A stretch of 64,000 nucleotides of DNA from Myxococcaceae bacterium (GCA_004173515.1 SECN01000016.1:1-64000), one strand, 5' to 3'. Positions 26,619 to 35,923 are shown, numbered from the stretch's first letter. Notes: generated from the sequence alone by a model not told the origin. A program made the numbers and translations.

Positions 26619-27839
26619 ATGCCCCCAGACTCCTCTCCTCCCTCCGCGTCCCCCGGAGAAGGCCCGCCGCGCTGGCGCAGGCCGGTGGTCGCGGCGGGAC
26701 TCGGACTGGTCGTCCTGCTGGCCGGCGCGGCCCTGCTTTCCCGAGGCTCCGGGAACGAAGCGGGGGGGCCGAAGCCGGCCGCCTCGGTGAAGGGCTCGCA
26801 CCCGGGCACGGCCACCCGGGGCGGCCCGGGCCGCGCGAGAGGTGACACCCCGGAGGGGATGGAGGCGGACGCGGCGCCCCGGCGCTTCGAGTCCGGGACG
26901 TGCTGGCGGGACCTGGAGCGCTTCAATGACCAGGTGACGGTGGCGACCTTCCGCGACTGGGCCGCGCCGCTGCTGGCCTCGAAGGACGCGGTCGTCCGCG
27001 ACTACCTGAAGGAGCGTCTGACGGAGCTCATCGGCAACGACGCGGGACACGCCCGGGAGGTGCTGGGGTGGGCGCGCGATGCGAAGGGCAAGGAGTTCCA
27101 GGTGTACCTGTCGGCCCTGCGGGACTCGGAGGCCGTGCAGCAGCCGCAGGTCGCCGCGCAGTTGATGGCCGCGGGCCTGGACCCCACACTGGAGACGGGG
27201 CGGCGCGCGGGCATGCTGTCCGCGCTGGACTCGCAGAAGCGCCTGGAGCCGGCGGCGTTGGATCAACTGGCGGACTTCGCCCGGGACCCTGCCTCCGCGG
27301 AGGCCGGCTGGGCCGCGACCCGCACCGTCGCGCGCGTGATGAAGAAGGACTTCGAGCGGACGGGCAACGCGTCGCCGTACCTGGACCGGCTGCTCACCAT
27401 CGCCACGGATTCACCCGACGAGGACATCCGCTACCTGGCGCAGTCCACGCCCATGCACACGGCGCCGGTGCTCGACGCGGCCGCCACCGAGCGCTTCACG
27501 CGCATCCTCACCAGCGAGGGCAACGACGACGGCCGCGACGCGGCGGCGCACAACCTGTCGCTGTCGCAAGACAAGGAGCAGGTGCTGGCGCTGTTCGCCC
27601 GCACGTTCCCCACGGACCCTTCGGTGTGCGTGCGCTGGGCCCTGTTCCGCTTCTCCGCGCGCGTGGCGGGCAAGGACGCGCTGCCGGTGATGGCCCGGAT
27701 GGCCGCCATCGACCCGCGCTTCCAGGAGCAATACCGCATCTTCGAGCAGCTCTACGCCAGCGGCATCCTGGACTTCATGCGGCTGTGGAACAGCCTGCCC
27801 AACCAGGACCCCTTCGCGTGCATGGAACACCACGACTGA
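26619..27839 (+). CDS. Membrane-anchored HEAT-like repeat protein
   Basis: A 406-residue protein with a short cytoplasmic Pro-rich tail, one membrane helix (VVAAGLGLVVLLAGAALLS, residues about 23-42), a low-complexity linker and a helical body of irregular HEAT-like repeats (KDAVVRDYLKERLTELIGND, GWAATRTVARVMKKDFERTG, DEDIRYLAQSTPMHTAPVLD). Cys in GTCWRDLERF and near the C-terminus (DPFACMEHHD) could be disulfide-bonded outside the cytoplasm. No enzyme motif. The gene is followed after 14 bases by a second protein of the same architecture; the shared GTCWRDL/GETCSVPGLMDQ openings suggest they are related and work together. Confidence 0.8.
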   Translation: MPPDSSPPSASPGEGPPRWRRPVVAAGLGLVVLLAGAALLSRGSGNEAGGPKPAASVKGSHPGTATRGGPGRARGDTPEGMEADAAPRRFESGTCWRDLERFNDQVTVATFRDWAAPLLASKDAVVRDYLKERLTELIGNDAGHAREVLGWARDAKGKEFQVYLSALRDSEAVQQPQVAAQLMAAGLDPTLETGRRAGMLSALDSQKRLEPAALDQLADFARDPASAEAGWAATRTVARVMKKDFERTGNASPYLDRLLTIATDSPDEDIRYLAQSTPMHTAPVLDAAATERFTRILTSEGNDDGRDAAAHNLSLSQDKEQVLALFARTFPTDPSVCVRWALFRFSARVAGKDALPVMARMAAIDPRFQEQYRIFEQLYASGILDFMRLWNSLPNQDPFACMEHHD

Positions 27840-27853
27840 GGCCCGGGACTCCC

Positions 27854-28849
27854 ATGAACCGCATGTCTTCCTTCCGCACGAGCATCCTGGGATGGCTGGC
27901 GTTCGCGCTGGGCTGCCTGCTTCCCCTCACGGCCTTCGCGCAGGACGCGTCCACCCCTCCCGCGCTGGAGGGAGAGACCTGTTCGGTGCCGGGCCTGATG
28001 GACCAGATCCGCCGGGGGCTCGCCTCCAAGTCGCCGGCCTATCAGCGCTACCTGCGCAAGCTGCTGCGTGAAGCGGCCGTCACCCTGCCCGGCGCGGAGC
28101 TCCAGGCCGCGTTCGAGCGGGAGACGGATCCGACGATGGCGGAGCACCTGGCGGCCGCGCTCGTCGCCCGCAGCGAGCGCGAGGCGGACGTGGGCGCGAT
28201 GCAGGCCGTGGCGAAGCGGGCGCTGGAGGACCGGGACCCCGCCGTGCGCTCGGCCACCGTCCGCGCGATGCGGCGCACCGGCGCGCTGGAGAAGACGGGC
28301 GACCTGTACGAGCGCCTGATGCGGGATGCCTCGCCGGAGGTGCGCATGGAGGCCGCGACGAACCTCGTGGAGGACAACCGGTTCGTCTACGCGGGCCAGC
28401 TGGGCGCGGCCACGGACACGGCGGTCGCCGCGGCGGTGGCGTCCCGGGACCCCAAGGCGACGGCGAAGATATTGGGCACCCTCAACACGGAGAAGCTGGG
28501 TGCGGAGGCGGCGGGCCAACTCCAGGGCCTCCTGCGCAGCGACTCCGCGGAGGTGCGTCAGTCCGCGGCGCTCGCGCTGGGCGGGGTGCCGGCGGACCAG
28601 ATGGGCTCCGCGCGCGAGTCCCTGGTGGCCATGTACCGGGGCGAGCGGGACGCGGGCGTGCGCAAGGCGCTGGTGCGGAGCATCGCCCAGTTGGGATTCG
28701 CGGGCGCGGTGCCGGAGCTGCAACGGCTCCGGGGCATCGACCCGGGCATGGCACCGGAAATCGACGCGTGGATTCGCGCGCTCGGCACGGGTCTTCAGGA
28801 GTGGGAGCTGATCCTGAGAGAGAAGCAGCGGCTGCAACAGGCTCCGTAG
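27854..28849 (+). CDS. Exported HEAT-repeat protein
   Basis: A 331-residue protein with a signal peptide (SILGWLAFALGCLLPLTAFA-QDA) and regular HEAT repeats: DRDPAVRSATVRAMRRTGAL, DASPEVRMEAATNLVEDNRF, SDSAEVRQSAALALGGVPAD, ERDAGVRKALVRSIAQLGFA. Such solenoids bind other proteins; location is periplasmic or outer-membrane-facing. Only 14 bases separate it from the membrane-anchored HEAT-like gene upstream, so they form an operon. One Cys (GETCSVPG) follows the signal peptide closely but is not in a lipobox. Confidence 0.85.
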   Translation: MNRMSSFRTSILGWLAFALGCLLPLTAFAQDASTPPALEGETCSVPGLMDQIRRGLASKSPAYQRYLRKLLREAAVTLPGAELQAAFERETDPTMAEHLAAALVARSEREADVGAMQAVAKRALEDRDPAVRSATVRAMRRTGALEKTGDLYERLMRDASPEVRMEAATNLVEDNRFVYAGQLGAATDTAVAAAVASRDPKATAKILGTLNTEKLGAEAAGQLQGLLRSDSAEVRQSAALALGGVPADQMGSARESLVAMYRGERDAGVRKALVRSIAQLGFAGAVPELQRLRGIDPGMAPEIDAWIRALGTGLQEWELILREKQRLQQAP

Positions 28850-28862
28850 CGTTCACCCCCCA

Positions 28863-28880
28863 GGGCCGGGAGTCCGGCCC
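28863..28880. terminator. 7-bp GC hairpin between HEAT gene and M23 gene
   Basis: GGGCCGG (28863-28869), loop ggagt-like 4 bases, CCGGCCC (28874-28880). It is 14 bases after the HEAT gene stop and ends just before the GAAAGGAAC ribosome site of the next gene, so it could be a terminator or partly shield that site. Confidence 0.4.
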
Positions 28881-28894
28881 GAAAGGAACATCCG

Positions 28895-29410
28895 ATGCGT
28901 TACACGACGAAGGCGTCCCTCGCGGCACTGACCCTCCTCCCCCTCATCGCTGGCGCCCACACCGTGAAGTCGCCCTTCCCCGGCACGGTGACGGCCACCA
29001 CCAAGTATTCGAGCGGCACCTTCCACGGCGCCGTGGACATCTCCAGCGGCCGTTGCAACTACTGGGGCGCGGAGACCGGCGTGGTGGGCTCCGTCTATTG
29101 GAACGTGACCGTCCGCACGTCGGGCGTCTACTGCAACGGGACCGGCAGCGGCACCCAGAACGAGGCCAAGCACGTCTGGGAGAGCGGCTGGACGTTCCGC
29201 CAGTGGCACTTCATCAAGACGGCGGACTCCTATGACCGCACCTGCGACCGCTGCCAGGTCGGCAACGAGGGCGCCACCGGCAACGCCACCGGCCCCCACG
29301 CCCACCTCCAGCAGGACAAGGCCGGCACCAACGACACGTCCTGGTACAGCGGCTACACCACCAAGGGCGAGGCCGTGGACCGCTCCGAGACCGTCGGCGT
29401 GCTGGACTAG
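28895..29410 (+). CDS. M23 (LytM-like) peptidase-type secreted protein
   Basis: A 171-residue protein with a signal peptide (LAALTLLPLIAGA-HTV) and a small M23-like domain. The zinc-site pattern of the family is visible: H44-x3-D48 in TFHGAVDIS and GPHAHLQQ with H135-x-H137. M23 enzymes cut peptide cross-links of peptidoglycan or glycyl-glycine bonds. Six Cys in the mature part suggest disulfides for life outside the cell. The protein is short compared with typical LytM proteins and has no binding domain, so it may be a stand-alone lytic enzyme or a derived non-enzymatic member. GAAAGGAACA precedes the ATG. Confidence 0.75.
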   Translation: MRYTTKASLAALTLLPLIAGAHTVKSPFPGTVTATTKYSSGTFHGAVDISSGRCNYWGAETGVVGSVYWNVTVRTSGVYCNGTGSGTQNEAKHVWESGWTFRQWHFIKTADSYDRTCDRCQVGNEGATGNATGPHAHLQQDKAGTNDTSWYSGYTTKGEAVDRSETVGVLD

Positions 29411-29419
29411 TTGAGTCCC

Positions 29420-29447
29420 GGAGGCGCGGTCTTCCGGCCGCGCCTCC
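29420..29447 (+). terminator. Perfect 10-bp stem after the M23 gene
   Basis: GGAGGCGCGG (29420-29429), 8-base loop, CCGCGCCTCC (29438-29447), followed by CTT; 10 bases after the stop codon. Confidence 0.6.
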
Positions 29448-29491
29448 CTTGCCGTGCCGTGACAAGGACCGCTCATGGCAGACTGCCCGCC

Positions 29492-29998
29492 ATGACCCGT
29501 TCTTCCATGTTGTCCGCCCTGGCGGTCCTGAGTCTGTCATTCCTGTCCGTCGGCTGCGCGACGGTGGACCGCGCCCAGGCCGACCGGGACATCCGCCAGT
29601 TGGTGAGCGCGCAGACGCAGGCCTGGAACGCGCACGACGCGGCGGCCTGGACGCACGACTTCACCGACGACGCCGACTTCGTCAACATCGTGGGCACCGT
29701 GTTCCAGGGCCGCGAGGAGATCGAGACGCGCCACGCGGCCATCTTCGCGAGCATCTTCAAGGCCAGCCACGCCGAGGTGACCGTGCGCAAGCTCACCTTC
29801 CTGGCGCCGGACATCGCCGTGGTGGACACGGTGCATGAGGTCACCGGCCACACGGGCCTGCCTCCGGGCGTGCAGAACACCCAGGAAGGGCTGCTGCGCA
29901 CGCAGATGAAGTACGTGATGAAGCACACCGACACGGGGTGGCGCATCGTCACGGGGCAGAACACCGACGTGAAGCCTCCGCCGCCGCCCCGGCCCTGA
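29492..29998 (+). CDS. SgcJ/EcaC-family (SnoaL-like) lipoprotein
   Basis: A 168-residue protein with a lipoprotein signal (LAVLSLSFLSVGC, Cys22) and a single SnoaL/NTF2-like domain of the SgcJ/EcaC type (TIGR02246): QTQAWNAHDAAAWTHDFTDD, VNIVGTVFQGREEIETRHAA, VRKLTFLAPDIAVVDTVHEV, and the closing GWRIVTGQN strand. The fold is a cone-shaped pocket that binds small molecules; members labelled oxidoreductase usually have no proven activity. A Pro-rich tail ends the protein. Monocistronic by context. Confidence 0.85.
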   Translation: MTRSSMLSALAVLSLSFLSVGCATVDRAQADRDIRQLVSAQTQAWNAHDAAAWTHDFTDDADFVNIVGTVFQGREEIETRHAAIFASIFKASHAEVTVRKLTFLAPDIAVVDTVHEVTGHTGLPPGVQNTQEGLLRTQMKYVMKHTDTGWRIVTGQNTDVKPPPPPRP

Positions 29999-30217
29999 GG
30001 CACCCTCCGAGCCGTCTGGCCCTTGTGAGGGGCGGAAGCCAGGGAGCGGCGGCGGGGGTGCTTCCTCCTCCCCCTGCGGAGGGGCGGGGCGGTGGCCGGA
30101 AGACAGCAGGTGCGTGAACTCCTCACGTGCGCCTTGCGGTGCGGCCCGGGCTGCACTAGCCATCCGGGAACGGAGGGGCGACGGCGCCGACCGCTCGGGT
30201 CCTCCGATGAGGAATCC

Positions 30218-31840
30218 ATGGCCCAGCGCCGACCGACACCCCGTTCCGCATCCCCAGGCAAGTCCACCGCCCGCAGTGCCTCTGGCAAGGCCGCCGCGAA
30301 GCCCGTGGGCCGGGCCGCCACCGGCAAGTCGCCCGCCGTGGCGAAGAAGGGCGCGGTGGTGACAAAGGCCGCGGCGGTGAAGAAGGCCGCGCCCGCCAAG
30401 AAGGCCGCTCCCGCGCGAGGGGCCCTGCCTGCGGCGAAGTCGAAGCCGACAGTTCCTCCCGCGAAGGCCCCCGCCGCGAAGTCGAAGCAGGGCGCCCCCG
30501 TGAAGGCGCCTGCGCCGAAGTCCAAGCCCGTGGCTCAGCCCGTGAAGGCACCTGCGGCGAAGTCGAAGCCGGTGGCTGCGCCCGCGAAGGCGCCCGCGAC
30601 GAAGTCGAAGTTGGCGACGCAGCCCGTGAAGACACCGGCCGCGAAGTCGGAACCCGCCCCGAAGACTCCCGCCGCCGCGTCGAAGCAGGTCGCGCCCGCG
30701 GCGAAGTCCTCGAAGGCGCCTGCCTCCAAGCCTGGTGAGAAGGCCCCTGACGCTCCCGTGACGAAGCCGAAGCTGGAGGTACAGGCAGCCAAGGCACCTC
30801 CCACGAAGACGGAGGAGGCGACCCGGACGCCGGCCGCGAAGTCGAAGCAGGCGGCCCAGGCAGAGAAGACGCCCGTGGAGAAGAAGGCGAAGCAGGCCGA
30901 GATGGCCCTCGCTTCGACATCGGAACACATCACGCCACAGGGTCTCCAGGTGCGCGAGGAAGAGAAGGCGGAGACGCCCGTCCCGGCCGAGACGCCCCGG
31001 GCTCGCCGCACCAAGAAGGGCGCCCCTGAAGCGGTCCCCGTCCCCGAGGCAACGCCGACGAGCCCCGTGGCCACGGCCGACGAGCCCCCTTCCAGCGCCG
31101 TGGAGACGCCTTCGCCTTCGACGCTTCCCGCGAGCACCCCGGAGGCAACGGTGACCGAAGCGTCACCGGCGAGCAGCGAGGAGCCCACCGCTGTCGCAGC
31201 CGCTGCGGAGCACACCGAGCCCCAGGCTCCGGCCCCGGCGCAAGCCCCCAAGGCCCGCGCCACGAAGCGCAAGGCCGCGTCCGAAGACAGCGCCTCCGCT
31301 CCGGCGGAAGAACAGGCCTCGAGCCCCGGTGCCGAATCCCCGACCGCGATGGAGGGGTCAGCGCCCGTCGCTACCGCTTCCGAAGTCACCGAGCCCTCGG
31401 CCAGCCCCGAGGAGTCCGCGCCCCCGCCGTCCTCCACCAAGGCGAAGCGCGCGGGCAAGACCGCCGCGCGTCCCGCCGCTTCGGAGCCGAGCGAGACCGA
31501 AGCTCCGACGGCCCCCGAAGCACCGAAGCCCGCGCGTCCCGCCGCCGAGCCCCAGTACCTCGTCCTCACCGGAGGCTCGCCCTTCCTGCGCGCCATCGGC
31601 TTCGTGCGCCGCGTGGACGGCGAGCCCCTGCCGGGCTTCGTCAACCTGTCGGTGTCGAAGATGGCCACGCTCACGCTGCCCACCGACCCGGGCCAATACG
31701 AGTTCCGCTTCCAGACCCGCAACGGCAACGGAGACTTCAAGCTCGCCCAGCGCACCGAGCGGGGCTCACCCAAGAACGCGCGTGACTTCGAGATGGAGCC
31801 CTCGGGCGCCGTGCAGGTCTACCGCTTCAGCATCCCTTGA
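30218..31840 (+). CDS. Lys/Ala/Pro-rich (histone H1-like) protein with C-terminal globular domain
   Basis: A 540-residue protein in three parts. Residues 1-250: extremely basic, built of a loose repeat of about 14 residues, P-(V/A)-K-A-P-A-A-K-S-K-(P/Q), like histone H1 tails and bacterial KAP-rich nucleoid proteins. Residues about 250-445: low-complexity, acidic and Ala/Pro/Glu/Ser-rich, with one small basic cluster (RARRTKKGAPEA). Residues about 447-540: compact beta-rich domain without low complexity (QYLVLTGGSPFLRAIGFVRR, VNLSVSKMATLTLPTDPGQY, GAVQVYRFSIP). DNA binding by the tail is inferred from composition; the end domain is not recognised. GAGGAATCC precedes ATG 30218. The repeats could slip during replication, so length may vary between strains. 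Confidence 0.8.
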   Translation: MAQRRPTPRSASPGKSTARSASGKAAAKPVGRAATGKSPAVAKKGAVVTKAAAVKKAAPAKKAAPARGALPAAKSKPTVPPAKAPAAKSKQGAPVKAPAPKSKPVAQPVKAPAAKSKPVAAPAKAPATKSKLATQPVKTPAAKSEPAPKTPAAASKQVAPAAKSSKAPASKPGEKAPDAPVTKPKLEVQAAKAPPTKTEEATRTPAAKSKQAAQAEKTPVEKKAKQAEMALASTSEHITPQGLQVREEEKAETPVPAETPRARRTKKGAPEAVPVPEATPTSPVATADEPPSSAVETPSPSTLPASTPEATVTEASPASSEEPTAVAAAAEHTEPQAPAPAQAPKARATKRKAASEDSASAPAEEQASSPGAESPTAMEGSAPVATASEVTEPSASPEESAPPPSSTKAKRAGKTAARPAASEPSETEAPTAPEAPKPARPAAEPQYLVLTGGSPFLRAIGFVRRVDGEPLPGFVNLSVSKMATLTLPTDPGQYEFRFQTRNGNGDFKLAQRTERGSPKNARDFEMEPSGAVQVYRFSIP

Positions 31841-31900
31841 GCTGAACCGACAGGCTCCCATCCCTTCCGTGAATCACGAAGGGTGGGGGCCTGCGTTGAA

Positions 31901-32932
31901 TCAGGGCGCAGGCAGCAGTCGCGCGAGCATCGCGAGCCCCGGCGCTTCCAGCGGCACGCGCCCACGCAACGCCGCGAACAACGACCACCCGTGGTCCGCC
32001 AGGAGCACCACCCCCGCGTCGGCATGGGGCGCGAAGCCCAGGAAACCCACCGAGCCTCCCATCACCGACGAGCGCCACAGCACCTCGTGCCCACGCACCT
32101 GGGACACAGCCCATCCCAACCCCATGCGCACGGGCCCCGCCTCCACGCGCGGCGCATGCGTCAATCCCAGGGCGCGGACGATGGACGGCTCGCCCCGTCC
32201 CAGGTTCGCATCCAGGAAGCGCAACAGGTCCCCCGTGGTGGAATGCAGCGCCCCCGCGCCGGGGAGCGCGGGGAACGTCCAGGGCGGCACCGGCTTGCCG
32301 CGCGCGGTGTGCCCGGACAAGAGCCTGGGTGCCAGCTCATCGGACACCCTCGCCGTGGTGTCGACCATCCCCAAGGGTTTGAAGAGCAGGTCCCGCAGCG
32401 CGTGCCCGTAGTTCAGCCCCGCGCGCCGTGAGAGCGCATGGCCGAGCACGCCCATGCCCAGGAACGACTCCGCATACGGACGCGGTGACGGACGCTCCGG
32501 GTGGTAGCCGCGCAGGAACTCCCCGAACAATCCCGCCGAATAGTGTCCGAACGGATCCTCCGGGTTCCGCGGCGCCGCGTGCAGGTTGGGCGGCAGGTGC
32601 GGCAATCCCGAGGTGTGCGTCGCGAGCTGCTCCACCGTGATGCGCCCCGCGACGTCGTCCACCAGCAGCGCCCGGGGAATCAGCTCCGACAACGGCGTGT
32701 CGAGCCGCAACCGCTGCCCTTCCACCAACACCGCGGCGAGCGCCGCCGTGAAGACCTCCGTGAGCGCGCCCAGGCAGAACACCGCATCCGTGGGCGGAGG
32801 CGTGCCCTTGCCCTTGAGGCCCAGCACGTGGCGCTCCCCCCGCAGGGTGAGGCCCACGCACAGGGACGCGGAGCGATACCCGCGCAGGTAGCGCCGCGTC
32901 TCGGCCTGGAGGAGTTCGGAAGGAATCGGCAT
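31901..32932 (-). CDS. Serine-beta-lactamase-fold protein lacking catalytic residues
   Basis: A 343-residue protein that follows the class C beta-lactamase/serine hydrolase (PF00144) fold throughout: VFCLGALTEVFTAALAAVLV, RITVEQLATHTSGLPHLP, LFKPLGMVDTTARVSDEL, GAGALHSTTGDLLRFLDANL, MGGSVGFLGFAPHADAGVVL. At the position of the catalytic S-x-x-K the sequence is A56-L-T-E59, so both the nucleophilic Ser and the general-base Lys are absent; the Tyr-x-Asn motif reads PYAES and the final Lys-Thr-Gly box is not seen. The fold is otherwise intact and full length, with no frameshift, which argues for a pseudoenzyme with a binding or regulatory role. No signal peptide. ATG 32932 chosen. Confidence 0.85.
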   Translation of the reverse strand: MPIPSELLQAETRRYLRGYRSASLCVGLTLRGERHVLGLKGKGTPPPTDAVFCLGALTEVFTAALAAVLVEGQRLRLDTPLSELIPRALLVDDVAGRITVEQLATHTSGLPHLPPNLHAAPRNPEDPFGHYSAGLFGEFLRGYHPERPSPRPYAESFLGMGVLGHALSRRAGLNYGHALRDLLFKPLGMVDTTARVSDELAPRLLSGHTARGKPVPPWTFPALPGAGALHSTTGDLLRFLDANLGRGEPSIVRALGLTHAPRVEAGPVRMGLGWAVSQVRGHEVLWRSSVMGGSVGFLGFAPHADAGVVLLADHGWSLFAALRGRVPLEAPGLAMLARLLPAP

Positions 32933-33199
32933 GGGGTGGTGCGGCTCTTACGGGCCCCCTGCCCCACGAAGCAAGCCTTCCGGACCGCTCCTGTCAGGCG
33001 TGCCCATGCGCTTCGCCGCGCTCCTCCGCGTGTGACCGGCGTCGGCCTCACACCGAGGCGGTATGGCGCGACAATCTCTCCACTGGAGAGACGGCGTCCC
33101 CAAAGGGGGTCGATGGTGTAGGACGGCGCCTTCTTGTCCAGGCCCGAGACGATTGCATCCGCATGCGGCGTTCCGTGGCCCGGTGCTACCGTCGCGGCC
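32933..33199. other. Divergent intergenic region
   Basis: 267 bases between two divergent starts, so it must hold promoters for both. I see the direct-palindromic patch TCTCTCCACTGGAGAGACGG near 33077 (CTCTCCACTGGAGAG: 6-bp arms CTCTCC/GGAGAG), a possible operator. No gene. Confidence 0.4.
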
Positions 33200-34525
33200 A
33201 TGAAGGACTGTCCCGCGCGAAGCCGCTCGCTGCTCCACCGCCTCGCCGCCCTGCTCCTGGTGGGCGCCACCGCGTGCGGTGGCTGTCGGTCGAGCGACGC
33301 CGAGCGCGCCGCCAAGGAACGCGCGGCCATCGAGGAGCGCATGCGCGACTCCATCGCCATCCTCCCCTACCGCGCCTTCAAGCTCACCCTGCGCGCGAAC
33401 GGGGATCCTCGCGCCCCGGAGGAGGTCGCCCTGCTCTGGAAGGCGCTGGCGGAGACGCGCGAGCTGCCCGACAAGCCCCTCACGGATGAGGCGACGCGCG
33501 CCGCGGCCCGCACGTACCTGGACCTGGGCATCGCCTTCTACAAGGCGCGCAAGACGCTCCAGACGCGCGACGAGGACGAGTTTCCCCTGCTGTGGTCCCG
33601 GTGGATGCCGGGCAGCCCCGTGCCCCTGCCGGCCTATGACGCGGGCCATGAGCACGCGGCCCTCGCCAGCATCTGGCTGCTGCTGGACCGTGCCGCGAAG
33701 GCCGGCCACATCCCCTCCACGGAGCTGGCCCTCTACGAACTGTCGCGCGCCACGCCGAACCCCACGTGGCCCCCGCCCCTGCGCGCGGCGGTGCAGGCCA
33801 ACCGGGGGTTCGCCTTCTGCCAGGCCGGCTACCACTACGCGGCGGAGGAGGAGCTGAACGCCTTCCTCCTGGAGACCGAGCGCCTGCCCGCCGACGACTT
33901 CATGTCCATCCAGGGGCACACGCCCGCGCAGTCGCGGGAGCTGGTGCTCGCCGCCGGGCACTTCCTGCGCGCGTGGAACCGCATGGCCCTCAAGCGCGAT
34001 CGCCCCGCGGAGGACGACATCGAGCAGGGCCTGCGCTCGCTCCAGAACCTGGGCGTGGAGAACGAGCTCACGTGGTGGGGCTGGGCCTTCATCCACACGC
34101 GGCGCGAACGCTACGCGGAGGCCGCGGCCTCGCTCGACAAGCTCGCGGCCAGTCCCTTCCTGGAGGAGACGGAGCGCCACGAGGTGCACGACAGCGCGGA
34201 GGCCCTGCGCACGCATGGCGACAGCCTCCCCGTGTTCCAGCAGGCCCGCGCGGGCCTCCTCCTGGGACGGGCGCTGCTCGCGCGCGCGGGCGGCCTGGAG
34301 CACGTGCTCACCGTGGCGCTCGGCCCCGAACAGGCGAAGGAACTCTACGCGCCCATCGCCTGGATGCAGCGCGTGCGACAGGGCACCGCGGCGCTCTCCC
34401 CGGAGCAGGTGGCCCAGGGCGCGGGCGAGACGCTGGACCGCGCGCGGGCGGCGGGCAGCAAGGGATGGGATGCCCTCAAGCAGCGCCTGGGTGACAAGGC
34501 CACGGCCGGGGACACGCCTCCCTGA
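33200..34525 (+). CDS. Lipoprotein with helical (TPR-like) body, unknown function
   Basis: A 441-residue lipoprotein (signal HRLAALLLVGATACGGC). The body is almost wholly helical with repeat-like pairs (RTYLDLGIAFYKARKTLQTR, AALASIWLLLDRAAKAGHIP, NRGFAFCQAGYHYAAEEELN, WWGWAFIHTRRERYAEAAAS), which look like divergent TPRs. The last 60 residues are a charged helix (ALSPEQVAQGAGETLDRARA). No family is recognised. ATG 33200 sits right at the signal peptide; codons back to 33134 are open but lie in what looks like leader. It is divergent from the pseudo-beta-lactamase gene with 267 bp between. Confidence 0.75.
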   Translation: MKDCPARSRSLLHRLAALLLVGATACGGCRSSDAERAAKERAAIEERMRDSIAILPYRAFKLTLRANGDPRAPEEVALLWKALAETRELPDKPLTDEATRAAARTYLDLGIAFYKARKTLQTRDEDEFPLLWSRWMPGSPVPLPAYDAGHEHAALASIWLLLDRAAKAGHIPSTELALYELSRATPNPTWPPPLRAAVQANRGFAFCQAGYHYAAEEELNAFLLETERLPADDFMSIQGHTPAQSRELVLAAGHFLRAWNRMALKRDRPAEDDIEQGLRSLQNLGVENELTWWGWAFIHTRRERYAEAAASLDKLAASPFLEETERHEVHDSAEALRTHGDSLPVFQQARAGLLLGRALLARAGGLEHVLTVALGPEQAKELYAPIAWMQRVRQGTAALSPEQVAQGAGETLDRARAAGSKGWDALKQRLGDKATAGDTPP

Positions 34526-34750
34526 CGCGGAGGGGCGCTCACCCCAAGGACCGGATGGCGGCCTTCGGCCTGGGACCGCACGCGCCCTGAGCGCATCGTC
34601 CCCAGGGCCAATCCACCCCCAGCTCGCCTGTCCGCATGGTCGCCATCCCAGAGCAGACAGGCAGGCGGCAAGCGGAGACACACGCTGCTCGCGACGAAAG
34701 GAGGGCCCAACTTCCTGGAGGGTTTTTTCCACTTCCAAGGAGCAGCATCA

Positions 34751-35923
34751 ATGAAAGCCATCTGCTGGCACGGCCACGGCGACGTCCGCTACGAGACGGT
34801 CCCGGACCCGAAGCTCGAAGCGCCCGGCGACGCCATCATCAAGGTCACCCGCACGGCCATCTGTGGTTCGGACCTGCACCTGCTGGACGGCTACATGCCG
34901 ACCATGAAGAGCGGGGACGTGCTGGGCCACGAGTTCATGGGCGAGGTGGTGGAGACCGGCGCCAGCGTCACGAAGCTCAAGAAGGGCGATCGGGTCATCG
35001 TCCCCTTCAACCTCGCGTGCGGCGAGTGCTTCTTCTGCAAGAAGACGCTGTTCTCGCTGTGCGACCGCTCCAACCGCAACGCGGAGGTCGCCGCGAAGGT
35101 GATGGGCTATTCGCCCTCCGGCCTCTTCGGCTACTCGCACATGCTGGGCGGCTACTCCGGCGGCCAGGCCGAATACGTGCGCGTGCCGTACGCGGACACG
35201 GGCCCGCTCAAGATTCCGGACGGCCTCACCGAGGAGCAGGTGCTCTTCCTCACGGACATCTTCCCCACCGGCTACATGGCGGCGGAGCACTGTGAGATGG
35301 AGAAGGGCGACACCGTGGCGGTGTGGGGCTGCGGCCCGGTGGGCCAGTTCGCCATCCAGAGCGCCTGGATGTTCGGCGCGGGCCGGGTCATCGCCATCGA
35401 CCATGTGCCCGAAAGGCTCGCGCTCGCGAAGTCCTGGGGCAAGGCGGAGACCATCGACTTCCTCAAGCAGGACGTCTTCGACACGCTCAACGAGCTGACG
35501 AAGGGCCGGGGGCCGGACCGCTGCATCGACGCGGTGGGCGCCGAGGCCCATGGCACCGGCAGCTTCGACGCGGTGCTCGACAAGGCGAAGGCCGCGGTGA
35601 AGCTGGCCACGGACCGTCCGCACGCGCTGCGCCAGGCCATCCACTGCTGCCGCAAGGGCGGCACCGTGTCCGTCCCCGGCGTCTACGTGGGCTTCCTGGA
35701 CAAGGTCCCCATGGGGGCCTTCGTCAACAAGGGCCTGACCATGAAGAGCGGGCAGACGCACACGCACCGCTACACGCGGCCTTTGCTGGAGAAGATCCAG
35801 TCGGGCGCCATCGACCCGACCCGGCTCATCACCCACCGCGCGAAGCTTTCGGAGGCGCCCGCGCTCTACAAGAAGTTCCGCGACAAGGAGGACGGCTGCA
35901 TCAAGGTCGTCCTCTCGCCGTAG
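34751..35923 (+). CDS. Zinc-dependent alcohol (formaldehyde-type) dehydrogenase
   Basis: A 390-residue MDR-superfamily dehydrogenase. Catalytic-zinc region [14 protein letters not shown] and [12 protein letters not shown]; structural-zinc loop with four Cys, [18 protein letters not shown]-binding Rossmann motif [15 protein letters not shown] with the acidic residue at IAIDHVPER that favours NAD. The long form with the [16 protein letters not shown] insertion resembles the glutathione-independent formaldehyde dehydrogenase group rather than classic ADH. Likely oxidises a small alcohol or aldehyde in the cytoplasm. AAGGAG (34737-34742) precedes ATG 34751. The upstream gene ends 225 bp away, so it has its own promoter. 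Confidence 0.93.
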   Translation: MKAICWHGHGDVRYETVPDPKLEAPGDAIIKVTRTAICGSDLHLLDGYMPTMKSGDVLGHEFMGEVVETGASVTKLKKGDRVIVPFNLACGECFFCKKTLFSLCDRSNRNAEVAAKVMGYSPSGLFGYSHMLGGYSGGQAEYVRVPYADTGPLKIPDGLTEEQVLFLTDIFPTGYMAAEHCEMEKGDTVAVWGCGPVGQFAIQSAWMFGAGRVIAIDHVPERLALAKSWGKAETIDFLKQDVFDTLNELTKGRGPDRCIDAVGAEAHGTGSFDAVLDKAKAAVKLATDRPHALRQAIHCCRKGGTVSVPGVYVGFLDKVPMGAFVNKGLTMKSGQTHTHRYTRPLLEKIQSGAIDPTRLITHRAKLSEAPALYKKFRDKEDGCIKVVLSP

